Shown one piece after another: positions 22,150-31,900 of a stretch of 64,000 bases of DNA; within the stretch, counting starts at the first letter, position 1, and each line of letters begins with the position of its first letter. The stretch lies in assembly GCA_017303875.1 (NCBI GenBank), contig JAFLBP010000004.1, positions 1 through 64,000 on the forward strand, in the 5' to 3' direction. The translations under genes and the position numbers were made by a program. The DNA comes from Chitinophagales bacterium (GTDB lineage Bacteria > Bacteroidota > Bacteroidia > Chitinophagales > Saprospiraceae). A model generated the notes under the pieces. It ran no database searches. It saw only the letters and a list, made by a program, of their open reading frames with translations, and was not told the origin of the DNA.

Positions 22150-23082
22150 TCAAATTTCCCGTTCTATGCCATACTGGTTTCTGCCGGGGGCATTTCGGTT
22201 AATCATTTCGCCGACAAATCCGGTGAGAAACAACTGCATCCCGACGATGAGCGCCAGAATGCCGAAATAGAACAAGGGGCGGTCGGCAATGCCGTATTCT
22301 AAGAAAATAACTTTGGCAACGCTCAGGTACAGGAGAATGCCCATGCCGATCAGGAAGGAAAAAACGCCGAGTGTGCCGAAAAAGTGCATGGGGCGCTTGC
22401 TGAATTTCCCTACAAAATAAACGGTCAGCAGATCCAGAAAACCATTGATGTAACGCTCCCAGCCAAACTTGGAGCGTCCGTACTGGCGGGCGCGGTGCTC
22501 CACCACTTTTTCGCCGATATTGCTGAAGCCGGCGGTTTTGGCCAGCACCGGAATCCAGCGGTGCATTTCGCCATACACTTCAATGGCTTTAATCACATCG
22601 CTGCGGTAGGCTTTTAGTCCGCAGTTGAAGTCATGCAGTTTGATGCCGCTCATCCAGCTGGCCGTGGCGTTGAATAATTTGCTGGGCAGGCGCTTTTCCA
22701 GGGGGTCGTGGCGCACTTTTTTCCAGCCACTGATCAGGTCATATTGTTCTTCAATGATGAGCCGGCGCAATTCCGGAATTTCATCCGGACTGTCCTGCAA
22801 ATCGGCATCCATGGTAATGACCACCTCGCCTTTTGCCGCATCAAAACCGGTGTGCAGGGCGGCAGATTTGCCATAATTGCGCCGGAATTTGATGCCGCGC
22901 ACGGCGGGATTTTGTTTTTTTAAACCTTCAATGATTTTCCAGGAGCCATCGCGGCTGCCGTCGTCGATGAATATTATCTCGTACTGATAGGCTTCGCGTT
23001 CGCATACGCGCCGAATCCAGGCTTCGAGTTCGGGGAGGCTTTCGGCCTCGTCTTTGAGTGGTATTACTAATGAAAGATCCAT
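22150..23082 (-). CDS. GT2 family glycosyltransferase with C-terminal membrane helices
   Basis: A 310-residue protein. The GT-A domain (about 1-225) starts MDLSLVIPLKDEAESLPELEAWI, with FIDDGSRDGSW, KFRRNYGKSAALHTGFDAAKGEVVITMDADLQDSPDEI (DxD-type metal site) and HRWIPVLAKTAGF. Two transmembrane helices at about 235-258 and 270-295 follow, ending MINRNAPGRNQYGIEREI. This is the DPM1/GtrB/ArnC-like class that transfers a sugar from a nucleotide sugar to a polyprenyl phosphate at the membrane. The sugar is unknown. It is upstream of the DUF1573 gene on the same strand with 83 bp between. Confidence 0.9.
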   Translation of the reverse strand: MDLSLVIPLKDEAESLPELEAWIRRVCEREAYQYEIIFIDDGSRDGSWKIIEGLKKQNPAVRGIKFRRNYGKSAALHTGFDAAKGEVVITMDADLQDSPDEIPELRRLIIEEQYDLISGWKKVRHDPLEKRLPSKLFNATASWMSGIKLHDFNCGLKAYRSDVIKAIEVYGEMHRWIPVLAKTAGFSNIGEKVVEHRARQYGRSKFGWERYINGFLDLLTVYFVGKFSKRPMHFFGTLGVFSFLIGMGILLYLSVAKVIFLEYGIADRPLFYFGILALIVGMQLFLTGFVGEMINRNAPGRNQYGIEREI

Positions 23083-23121
23083 AAGGGCGCGCGCTGCGGC
23101 AGTTGATGTCTGAAGTGGTCG

Positions 23122-23862
23122 TTACAGTTCAAATTTCGTCAAGGGGTTGGGCCGTATCTGTTTGCGTGGCGGCGCATCGGGTGCGCGTTCGGTATAAACC
23201 GGCAGCAATGGCGCGGCATCTTTCCCAACCGGAATGGCTTGCTGGTGGTTAATGGATTTGTCGCGCAACATATTGCTCCAACGCGTAAACAATTGTTCCT
23301 GCTGCGTGGCATCAAGCACCGGATTGTCGTCGTAGCGACCGATCAGGTCTCTTTGCCGGCGCGCTTCAAAAAGGGTTACGGCACAGGCAACCGAAATGTT
23401 CAGGCTTTCTGCAAAACCTACCTGTGGAATGTAGAAGTTCCCGTCGGCCTTAGACAGCGCTTCGGCGCTTACCCCCTCATCTTCATTACCGAATAAAAGT
23501 GCGGTGGGTTGCGTGAGGTCTATTTTATACACACTTTCGGTCTGCTCGCCGAGGTGGGTAGTCAGGATACGGCCGTAGCGTTCGCGCACGCGCCGGAAGC
23601 ACTCGTCGAGGTCTTCAAACACATACACATCGGTCCATTTAAAAGCGCCAGCCGAGCTGCGCTTGCCCAGCACCAGACCGCGTTTGTCGAGATAAGCTTT
23701 GGTATACAGCACAAAGACTTCGCGGATGCCCACGGCGTCGCAGCTGCGCAGTACCGCGCTGATATTCAGGGGGTCAAAGATATTTTCCAGAATAACCGTC
23801 AGGTCGGCCTGGGTGGCCTTTACGGCCTGGCGAACCTTGGCTTCTCTTGTCGGTGTCATCAT
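23122..23862 (-). CDS. TrmH-family tRNA/rRNA 2'-O-methyltransferase
   Basis: A 246-residue SPOUT methyltransferase. Motif 1 is VILENIFDPLNISAVLRSCDAVGI (Asn and Arg of the family), motif 2 ALLFGNEDEGVS, motif 3 IPQVGFAESLNISVACAVTLFEA. A long C-terminal tail (about 185-246) carries RWSNMLRDKSINHQQAIPVGK. TrmH methylates the ribose of G18 in the D-loop of tRNA; a related target cannot be excluded. The start codon overlaps the stop of the upstream lipoprotein gene (ATGA-type overlap), so the two are coupled. Confidence 0.88.
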   Translation of the reverse strand: MMTPTREAKVRQAVKATQADLTVILENIFDPLNISAVLRSCDAVGIREVFVLYTKAYLDKRGLVLGKRSSAGAFKWTDVYVFEDLDECFRRVRERYGRILTTHLGEQTESVYKIDLTQPTALLFGNEDEGVSAEALSKADGNFYIPQVGFAESLNISVACAVTLFEARRQRDLIGRYDDNPVLDATQQEQLFTRWSNMLRDKSINHQQAIPVGKDAAPLLPVYTERAPDAPPRKQIRPNPLTKFEL

Positions 23863-25181
23863 CAGTAAGCAGGTTCATAGCCTTTGAGGCCGTAACGAAG
23901 GATAAAGACCCCGGTATTTTCGAGGTAATCGTAGGCTTCCGGGTGGTCGGCGCTGGTGTTGGCGGAGGCGCTGACGCGGCTCATTTTGCCCCGGCTTTGT
24001 ATGCCGCGCCAGTTGGCGCCGGCGCTTTTTTCCGGGAAAGCGAGTCCGTAATTGGCCAATTGGCGTCCGCAGAACAGCATTACATCATAGCCATTGTACG
24101 CATCCGGTGTCGGGATGGTGCCGGTTTGCAGGTAGTATTCCTGTTCAAATGCCCGCACTTCCTCGGTGCTGTGATCCACATAGCGGCCGGCGCTGATATG
24201 GACGTTGAGCAGGCTCAGGTAATCCGGTTCAATGCTTTCAAAATTGGCCCATTGCGGCATGCCGTATACTTCCACCTTGGCATTGCCTTTTTGCGTTTTT
24301 AATTTGCGCATAAAGGCCATTACAAAATCCTGGCTCGACCAGGTGGGCAGGATAAATACGCTGGTTTTGCCGGGTTTGAAGTAGGGTTTGAGGTCTATTT
24401 TATCAAAATTGACCGTAGCATCCGGCAAAACTAATTCCCGCAGGTTGCCGCCGCCGTAAGCGCTGTTGCTTTCCTGAAAATAGGGCAGGCGGTCGCGCTC
24501 TTTTTCCCTACAAATCAGCGTCACCTGATCTGCGCCGTGGTTGCGGCGCACATATGCAGTGATGGCAGCGCAATGCGAGCGCAGGGACGGATTGATTTGG
24601 ATAAATCCTGGGAACTGGCTCACCAATCCGGCGTTCGGTGTTTCCGGGGAGATCAGTATTTTTTTTCGGCTTTTGGCCCATTCGGCAGCGAGCGTTACAT
24701 GCGAACTGCGTATCGGGCCGATCAGTACTTGTGCTTTGGCAACGCGCGGGTTGGCGAGTACCTGCTGAAATTCGGCATCCTGAATTTTGGTATCGAGCAC
24801 ATCCACGACGTAGTTGATGCGGGTTTCTTCGGAAAGCTGTTGCAGGGCTACTTTGGCGCCTGCGTAAAATTCGAGTGCCGGTTTGCTTTTTTCATTGACC
24901 GTTTCGCCGCTGTTGCTCACAAAAGGCAGCAGCAGGGCAATGTTGTAGGAGGCGCCGTTGCCGGGTAGTTTGCCGCTGTTGTTGCCGCCCGTTCCGGGGT
25001 TGCCGATGGGCGGTTTGCCGCCGGGCGGGGTCGTCCAGCGCACAGTGTCCACGGGGGAGGGTTTGCCGGGGCCGGGCTGATTGGGCCTCGGGCCGCCGCT
25101 GATCGGGCCTGCGTTACGCGGCGTGCAGGCCATCCAGCCTAAAAGACTCAGGAGGGAGAGTGCCCATAAAAAAGTACGCAT
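23862..25181 (-). CDS. Periplasmic-binding-protein-like lipoprotein
   Basis: A 439-residue protein from the Met at 25181. The longer ORF start lies inside the upstream SUI1 gene and lacks a signal. MRTFLWALSLLSLLGWMACTP is a lipoprotein signal with Cys at 19. After a Pro/Gly-rich linker (about 22-80) a type I periplasmic-binding fold begins (YNIALLLPFVSNSGETVNEKSKPALEFYAGAKVALQQL, VLIGPIRSSHVTLAAEWAKSRKKILISPETPN, AYNGYDVMLFCGRQLANYG). Similar Bacteroidota proteins are annotated as LppC/ABC-type substrate-binding-like; some LppC proteins activate PBP1A. The ligand is unknown and no ABC genes are adjacent. Confidence 0.82.
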   Translation of the reverse strand: MRTFLWALSLLSLLGWMACTPRNAGPISGGPRPNQPGPGKPSPVDTVRWTTPPGGKPPIGNPGTGGNNSGKLPGNGASYNIALLLPFVSNSGETVNEKSKPALEFYAGAKVALQQLSEETRINYVVDVLDTKIQDAEFQQVLANPRVAKAQVLIGPIRSSHVTLAAEWAKSRKKILISPETPNAGLVSQFPGFIQINPSLRSHCAAITAYVRRNHGADQVTLICREKERDRLPYFQESNSAYGGGNLRELVLPDATVNFDKIDLKPYFKPGKTSVFILPTWSSQDFVMAFMRKLKTQKGNAKVEVYGMPQWANFESIEPDYLSLLNVHISAGRYVDHSTEEVRAFEQEYYLQTGTIPTPDAYNGYDVMLFCGRQLANYGLAFPEKSAGANWRGIQSRGKMSRVSASANTSADHPEAYDYLENTGVFILRYGLKGYEPAY

Positions 25182-25209
25182 CTTTGATCTTGTGTTTAGG
25201 GTTAAACGT

Positions 25210-25557
25210 TTACCCGCCTGCTTTTTTGACGTTGGTATATCCCTGACTTTGAAGGTATTGCAACACTTTTTCCCGATGATCGCCCTGTAAAATGATAATG
25301 CCGTCTTTGGCATTTCCGCCGCTGGCACATTTGTTTTTCAGGGCTTTGGCTAAGGTGTCGAGCGCTTCATCGGGACCAACGAAACCTTTAATCACGGTTG
25401 CCTCTTTGTTGCCTTTAATGCGTTCCAGCCAAATGCGGAGTACCTGCTTTTCGTTGGGCAGCAGGTTTTGCTCGGGTTCCTCATTTTGAAAGCGAAAATC
25501 CGGATTGGTGGAAAATACCAAACCGCCACCGCTTTTGTTATTTTTCTGTTTGCTCAT
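25210..25557 (-). CDS. SUI1/YciH-family translation factor
   Basis: A 115-residue protein. The N-terminal 40 residues are a polar tail. SUI1 domain: VLRIWLERIKGNKEATVIKGFVGPDEALDTLAKALKNKCASGGNAKDGIIILQGDHREKVLQYLQSQGYTNVKKAGG, including the conserved K..CG.GG-like and QGDHR stretches. The family is eIF1-like and is thought to act in start-codon fidelity; the bacterial role is not settled. Its start overlaps the stop of the upstream lipid kinase by 20 nt. Confidence 0.93.
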   Translation of the reverse strand: MSKQKNNKSGGGLVFSTNPDFRFQNEEPEQNLLPNEKQVLRIWLERIKGNKEATVIKGFVGPDEALDTLAKALKNKCASGGNAKDGIIILQGDHREKVLQYLQSQGYTNVKKAGG

Positions 25558-26518
25558 GTTTTGCTGCTTGTGTTGAATGCTTGGAGGCGCCTGCTTCGGG
25601 TACTAGAATACGCAATGCCCGCGGGTGAATTTCAAATTCCATAGGGCCTTCCACGCTGTAACCTTCTCCGTCGAGGTGCACAAAGTTTTCACCTTCGCTG
25701 ATGATTTTTATTTTTTTTGCAGAAAAATGTTCCACAAATTCAGCGTCGTAAATTTTTCCGCTCAAAGTTGCCGGAACGGCTGCAAAATACTGCCATCGAG
25801 GCGCATCTTTCAAAATCACCACTTCCAGCAGACCATCGTCGAGGCGGGCATCGGGGGCAATCTGAAAATTGTAGCCGTACATGGGGCCGTTGGCGATGGC
25901 GATGGCAAAACATTTTTCGGTAATGGTTCGGCCGTCGGCTTCGATATGGCAATAACGCGGCGTGTAGGTAAGTCCGGCTTCCAGCGAACGCAGGAAATAG
26001 GGTACAAATCCGCGCCAGTTGCTGCCTTTCATCAGGTTTGACACCAAGCCGTCGAAGCCGATACCGGCGATATTGACAAACGGTTTGCCGTTCATACTGC
26101 CGCAATCGATGGTTTGCATGCGGGCCTGATTGAGCTTTTGCAGGGCAGCGGGAATGTTGCGGCCATAACCGAGGTGCATGGCTAAGCCGTTGCCCGAGCC
26201 GGCGGGCACGATGCCCAGGATGCTGTCGCTGTGCAACATACCTGCTGCGATTTCATTAAGCGAGCCGTCGCCGCCAACCCCTGTGATGATGTGAAAGCCA
26301 GCCTGCACCGCCATTTGTGCCAGTTCGGTGGCATGTCCGGCTTTTTGGGTTTCAAAGATGCTCAGTTCAAATCGGCAGGTATCGAGGTGGCGCTGTAGCG
26401 CTTGACGAATATTTTTTTGTGCGTTGACCCCTGCCCGGGGATTAACGATCACAGCCATCCGCAAAGGGGGCGGTGGCAGGGAAGCGGCAGGAGCACTGAA
26501 GTCGGGATATGTGTCCAA
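25538..26518 (-). CDS. Diacylglycerol/sphingosine-type lipid kinase (DAGK catalytic domain)
   Basis: A 326-residue protein of the YegS/DgkB family. The catalytic core opens MAVIVNPRAGVNAQKNIRQAL; GVGGDGSLNEIAAGML has GGDGS in place of the usual GGDGT, a common variant. It is followed by LGIVPAGSGNGLAMHLG (nucleotide site) and GIGFDGLVSNLM, then DARLDDGLLEVVILKDAP and a C-terminal beta domain. It phosphorylates a lipid at the membrane. It is in a tight minus-strand group with RluA-type and SUI1 genes (6-bp gap upstream, 20-nt overlap downstream). Confidence 0.92.
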   Translation of the reverse strand: MDTYPDFSAPAASLPPPPLRMAVIVNPRAGVNAQKNIRQALQRHLDTCRFELSIFETQKAGHATELAQMAVQAGFHIITGVGGDGSLNEIAAGMLHSDSILGIVPAGSGNGLAMHLGYGRNIPAALQKLNQARMQTIDCGSMNGKPFVNIAGIGFDGLVSNLMKGSNWRGFVPYFLRSLEAGLTYTPRYCHIEADGRTITEKCFAIAIANGPMYGYNFQIAPDARLDDGLLEVVILKDAPRWQYFAAVPATLSGKIYDAEFVEHFSAKKIKIISEGENFVHLDGEGYSVEGPMEFEIHPRALRILVPEAGASKHSTQAAKHEQTEK

Positions 26519-26524
26519 ATCAAT

Positions 26525-27661
26525 TTATTTTTTCCTTGATGCCAGGTAAATACGCCAGCGTTCGATGACCTGCTTCATATCGAAAGGCAGATCGGATTCA
26601 AAGCGGACATGCTCGCCGGTGGTGGGGTGGGTAAACCCGAGCACCTTGGCATGCAGGGCCTGCCGCGGAATCACCTGCAGGTTGTGTTCCACGAATTGTT
26701 TGTATTTGGAGTACAGGGTTCCTTTCAGGATCTGATTGCCGCCGTAGCGCGGGTCGCCGAACAAGGTATGCCCGATTGATTTCAAGTGTACCCGGATTTG
26801 GTGGGTGCGGCCGGTTTCGAGTCGACATTCCACGAGGGTGACATAATAGTAGCGCTCCACGACGCGCCAGTGCGTGACGGCGTGTTTTCCATCATCGCCT
26901 TCCGGGAATACCATAAACAGCCGTCGGTCGTTTGGATTACGGCCGATATTTACCCGAATTGTGCCTTCATCGCCTTCCATATCTCCCCAAACGAGGGCAT
27001 AATAGCGGCGCTCGATGGTGTGGTGATAGAATTGGTTGGCGAGGTGGGTCATGGCATATTCGTTTTTAGCGATCACCATGAGGCCCGTGGTATCTTTATC
27101 AATGCGGTGTACGATGCCGGGCCGGTTGGGTTCGTTGCCGTTCATGATGGGCAGGTCGCCAGCCGCTTCTTTGAGGTGCCAGGCAACGGCATTCACCAGC
27201 GTACCGTTAGGGATACCGACACCGGGGTGTACGGCGAGGTTGGCCTGCTTGTCAATGACCATCACATCGTCGTCCTCGTACAAAATATTCAGCGGAATTT
27301 TTTGCGGAACAATACGTTCATCGGGGTCAGTGTTGCGCGGCAATACGATACTGATCTGGTTGCCGGGTTTCACCTTGTAATTGGGCTTCACTTCCCGGTC
27401 ATCCACCAGAACCGTGCCGGCGCGAATGGCATTTTGCACTTTACTGCGGGAGCGATGGCTCAGGCGATCCATGATAAATCGATCCAGCCGGATAAGTGAT
27501 TGCTTGGGATCTGCTACTAAATGATGGGTTTCGTAAAACTCGTCGCTTTGCGGAGCGTCATCTGCATCAAGTTCTTGCGTAGGACAATTGTCGGACACCG
27601 CCTCTACCGGCAACTGTTCGTCAGGTGTTTCAGGATCCGGTTTTTCTTCTAACAGGCTCAT
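26525..27661 (-). CDS. RluA-family pseudouridine synthase
   Basis: A 378-residue protein. An acidic N-terminal extension (1-50) precedes an S4 RNA-binding domain (RLDRFIMDRLSHRSRSKVQNAIRAGTVLVDDREVKPNYKVKPGNQI). Catalytic domain: LNILYEDDDVMVIDKQANLAVHPG, then RPGIVHRIDKDTTGLMVIAK (catalytic Asp in HRIDKDTTG) and LETGRTHQIRVHLKSIGHTLFGDPRYGG. The layout fits RluD, which modifies 23S rRNA helix 69, but RluC-like targets are also possible. It is the first gene of the minus-strand group that continues with the lipid kinase. Confidence 0.95.
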   Translation of the reverse strand: MSLLEEKPDPETPDEQLPVEAVSDNCPTQELDADDAPQSDEFYETHHLVADPKQSLIRLDRFIMDRLSHRSRSKVQNAIRAGTVLVDDREVKPNYKVKPGNQISIVLPRNTDPDERIVPQKIPLNILYEDDDVMVIDKQANLAVHPGVGIPNGTLVNAVAWHLKEAAGDLPIMNGNEPNRPGIVHRIDKDTTGLMVIAKNEYAMTHLANQFYHHTIERRYYALVWGDMEGDEGTIRVNIGRNPNDRRLFMVFPEGDDGKHAVTHWRVVERYYYVTLVECRLETGRTHQIRVHLKSIGHTLFGDPRYGGNQILKGTLYSKYKQFVEHNLQVIPRQALHAKVLGFTHPTTGEHVRFESDLPFDMKQVIERWRIYLASRKK

Positions 27662-27946
27662 TTTTCAGGAGATAAAAAGGTATAATTCAAATGGCCGGGG
27701 TGAGCGGGGCGGGGAGAAATTCATGCAAAAATAGGGGGTTTGCAGGAATTATTCAGGTTAGCGCTAAAAATGATCGGAATATGATCCGTATTTTGATAAA
27801 ACTCGCTTTATTTGAGCACTTATTTTGCGCTTAAATTTCAATTTTTACACAAAATTGCCGCCTTAAAAACCACTTTTTGATAATTCTCTGAAAATCAGCA
27901 TGAAAGCAGGCATTCATCAATAAATCTACCCAAATCTTGGTATAAC

Positions 27947-28693
27947 ATGGAAAAAAGAACTTTTCTCAAAACCAGCCTTTTTCTCGGCGTTGCAGCTTTT
28001 TCATCGTCCTTAATTGAGGCTTGTACACCTTCCAAAAAAGCAGCGCCCGCGCCGCCGCCCTTGCCGCCGCCCACGCGCCGCCGCAACGGCGATTTCTCCC
28101 TGCCTGCGCTGCCGTACGCCCCTGCTGCCCTGGAACCGCATATCGACAAAATGACGATGGAGATTCACCACGGCCGGCACCACCAGGCTTATGTAAACAA
28201 CCTCAACGATGCTGTGAAAGGCACTACATTTGCCGACTATGAACTCGACGACATCATGCCGCGCCTTACGGCCGCCGATGCCGACAAAAAAATCCGCAAC
28301 AACGGTGGTGGCCACTGGAACCACAGCTTTTTCTGGCAAACGCTGTCGCCCTCCGGCGGTGCGCCTGGCCCAAAAACCGCCGCAGCGATTAATGCTTCAT
28401 TCGGCGATTTCGGAAAGTTCAAAGAGGAATTTGTCAATGCCGCCAAAAGTGTTTTTGGCTCCGGATGGGCCTGGCTTTGCGTGGGCGCCGATGGCAAACT
28501 CTTCGTCAGCACCACGCCCAATCAGGATAACCCCCTGATGACACAATTGGTCAAACAACCCGGCAAACCCCTGCTCGGCCTTGATGTCTGGGAACACGCC
28601 TATTACCTGAAGTATCAGAACAAACGCCCGGACTATATCTCCGCCTTCTTCAATATCATCAATTGGAACGAAGTGGAAAACAGGTTTCAGTGA
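27947..28693 (+). CDS. Exported Fe/Mn superoxide dismutase with a Pro-rich linker
   Basis: A 248-residue protein. Residues 1-35 are an export signal ending in a lipobox-like LIEAC (Cys27), and residues about 33-45 are an Ala/Pro linker. The SOD fold (about 52-248) has LPYAPAALEPHIDKMTMEIHHGRHHQAYVNNLN, GGHWNHSFFWQTLSP, FGSGWAWLCVG and DVWEHAYYLKYQNKRPDYI. Metal ligands are the His of EPHID, His of GHWNH, and Asp/His of DVWEH. Superoxide is converted to H2O2 and O2. The signal indicates location outside the cytoplasm, unusual for Fe/Mn SODs. It is single and followed by a long palindrome. Confidence 0.92.
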   Translation: MEKRTFLKTSLFLGVAAFSSSLIEACTPSKKAAPAPPPLPPPTRRRNGDFSLPALPYAPAALEPHIDKMTMEIHHGRHHQAYVNNLNDAVKGTTFADYELDDIMPRLTAADADKKIRNNGGGHWNHSFFWQTLSPSGGAPGPKTAAAINASFGDFGKFKEEFVNAAKSVFGSGWAWLCVGADGKLFVSTTPNQDNPLMTQLVKQPGKPLLGLDVWEHAYYLKYQNKRPDYISAFFNIINWNEVENRFQ

Positions 28694-28900
28694 ACAGTTA
28701 TCAGTGAGCAGTTATCAGTCAACAGTTAGCAGGTAGTAGTATCAGGGATGTTGTCATGCTGAACAGAGTGAAGCATCTGGCCAGGCGCTACTACAAAGCA
28801 GGGCATTCTGCTCACTCCCGGCCGGATGCTTCACTCCGTTCAGCATGACAACATCCCTGATAACTACTACCTGCTAACTGTTGACTGTTGACTGATATCT
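28694..28900. repeat. Large palindrome with REP-like arms
   Basis: Arms of roughly 70 bp, about 28711-28782 and 28820-28891, are near-perfect complements: AACAGTTAGCAGG words outside and a GATGTTGTCATGCTGAAC-type word (TTCAGCATGACAACATC on the other arm) inside, around a 37-nt loop. The flanks are decorated with AACAGTTATCAGT short repeats. Probably a terminator-like or mobile palindromic element after the SOD gene. Confidence 0.75.
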
Positions 28901-28992
28901 GTTAACTGTTAGCAAACGTTTATGCATTCAGCACCGTCATAACATCCCCATGCTACAAAAACACGAAAACACAAATTCACCTAAACACGCCT

Positions 28993-31900
28993 ATGCGCTT
29001 AACATTTTGGGCTTCAGCCCTCGCCCTGACCCTCGCCATTGCGGCCTGCTCTGTTTTCAGCAAACAAGAAAAAAACAACAACAGCCTAAAAACCGACAAA
29101 ACCGACATGCCCATTCCACCTTTACCCACACCACCACCTTTTGATTATGCGACCGCCTGGAAAGCGGTGGATTCGCTTGAAAACAGCGGCCTCCCCAAAA
29201 GCGCCCTCGAACAGGTGAACCAGATTCTCCTGCGCGCAGGCGAGGACAAAAATCAGCAACAAGGCTTTAAAGCCCTCGTTTACAAGGGCAAATTCCTCAT
29301 TCAGACCGAAGAGGAAGGCCATAAAAAAGCCATTGCACTCTTCAAGGGTGAATTGGCCAAATCGCCCGAGCCGCAGCGCTCCATGCTCAACAGCCTGCTC
29401 GGCAAAACCTATTTCCAATACCTGAGTACCCGCTACTGGCAACTGAGCAACCGCACGGCCGTCGCTGGTGCCGATGAAGGCGAGGATATGGATGCCTGGT
29501 CGCGCGAACGCCTCGAAAAAGCCGCTTTTGATCACTACACGGCCTCTATTCAGGCAAAAGCAACGCTTCAGGCCATTCCCCGCACACAATTCCCCGAATG
29601 GGTGCTGGAAGATAAAAACGCGCCCTTTATTTCTGCCGCCGCTGCGTCTATGTACGACCTGCTGGCTGCCGAAGCGCTGAGCTATTTTAACAACGAAAGC
29701 AACTTCCTGACGGAGCCAACCTATAAATTCGAGCTGGATGGCGACGCCGCTTTTGCGCCCGCAGCGCAATTTGTCGGCAAAACCTTTGAAACCCCCGACG
29801 TCGAGTCCCGCAAGCTGAAAGCCCTGCAACTCTATCAGGAATTGCTGCGCTACTACCTGGCTCAAAAAAATACGGCAGCACTGGTCGAAACAGACCTGAA
29901 GCGCCTGGAATTTGTCCTGCAAAACAATGTTTCCGAATCCAAAAACGAGTGGTACTTCAATGCCCTCGAAGCCCTGCACGCCGCATACGCCTCCGATCCG
30001 GCCGATGCGGAGGTGTTGTATGCTATGGGATACCACGTGTTCACGCAGGAAACGAGCGATAAAAACCGCCTGAAAAAAGCGGTCGCTTACTTCGATGAGG
30101 GCCGCCAGAAATATCCCAATTCCTATGGCGGCATCAATTGTGCCCGCCTCGCCGCGGAGTTGCGCAAACCTTATATCAGTGCAAAAACAGCTGAAATTGC
30201 TCTTCCCGATCAGGTTACGCCTTTTTTGCTCGAATATAAAAACCTGAAAGCCGTTTATGGCAAAGTCGTGCGGCTTGATTTAGATCCCCAAACGGATGGT
30301 TATATTAATGGCAATTATCGCAGCGATTATAAATGGGTCGTTGGGCTTCCGGCCGTCGCACCCATCAGGAACTGGGACTTGCAAGACCCCGGAGATCTCC
30401 TCCAACACAGCACCGAACTGGCCCTGCCCGCCCTGCCCCCGGGCCGTTATGCCCTTGTGCTGACCGATAACAATAATTTTGATGCGAACAAGGGAGATGC
30501 TACCATTTCTATTTTTCAGGTGAGCAACATCGCCTGGCTGGTAGCCCGCTCGACCAACAACAGCGAGCATTTCTTTGTCCAAAGCCGCAGTACCGGCGCG
30601 CCGATGAACGGGGTAAAAGTGGATTGTTACAAACGGGAATGGGATAATAGAAACAGCCGCTACCGCAAAGTATACGTCAAGTCTTTCAGCAGTAAACCCA
30701 ACGGACAGGTAGAGCTCGACCTGAGCCATAACCAGCAATATTCGCTGTGCTTCAGCCAGGGCAAAGACAGCACCTGGATGGAGAATTTCTGGAAATCGGA
30801 ACGCGGTCGCCCGAGGGAATACATTTCCCGGCAAGTGCGTTTCTTTACCGACAGAAGCATTTATCGTCCCGGACAAACGATTTATTTCAAGGGACTGCTT
30901 TATGTGAATGATAAAAAAGAAGGTTACCGTATTTTACCCAATACGCCCGTTACTGTCACATTTAAGGACGTCAACGATCAGGTAAAAGGCACGCTCCAAC
31001 TCCGCTCCAATGAATACGGCACGGTGAATGGCAGCTTTACCGCGCCCATGAGTGGCCTGACCGGTACCATGAGCATCACCGCCGAAGACTTTGACGCCTA
31101 TGCCGGCGTAAATGTGGAAGAATACAAACGCCCGCGTTTTGAAGTAAAATTCAACCCCATCGAAGGCGCTTTTGCCCTCAACGATAAGGTAAAAATCAAG
31201 GGCAATGCCAAAGCCTTTGCCGGCAGCAATGTGGATGGCGCGAAAGTTACCTATCGCGTGGTGCGCGAAACCCGCTTCCCCTGGTGGGGTTGGGGCTGGG
31301 GCCGTGGCGGCTACCCGGGCATGAACTCCGAAACCCGCGAGATCGTTAATGGTACGACCCTCACCGATGCCGAAGGTAATTTTGAAGTGGAATTTGAACT
31401 GATTCCCGATAAAAAAGTACCTGCTGCCAATAAGCCGCTTTTCAATTACCGCGTCATTGCCGATGTAAGCGACATTAACGGTGAAACCCGCAGCGCCGAA
31501 ACCAGTGTGTCGGCGGCCTATATCGGCTTGCAGGTGGGCTGGAACCTCAGCGATGCGATGACCCGCGACGCCTTCAAAACCATAGAACTGAGCACCACCA
31601 ATCTCAGCGGACAATTTCAGGCGGCACAAGGGCAAATCACGTTGCAAAAATTGGTGCAGCCTAAGCAATATTTCCAAAAACGTCTTTGGGAATTGCCTGA
31701 ATTTCAGGCATATACAGAAGCAGAATGGCAGCGTCTTTTCCCAAATATTCCGTTTAAAAAGGAAGACGAACCTGAATTTTGGGCCAAATATGGCAACCCT
31801 ATTACCCTGAATTTTAATACTGCCGACAATAAAAAAATTGACCTGAGCAGCAGGAATCTTGGTACGGGCTACTACCTCGTCGGCCTCACCACCCGTGATG

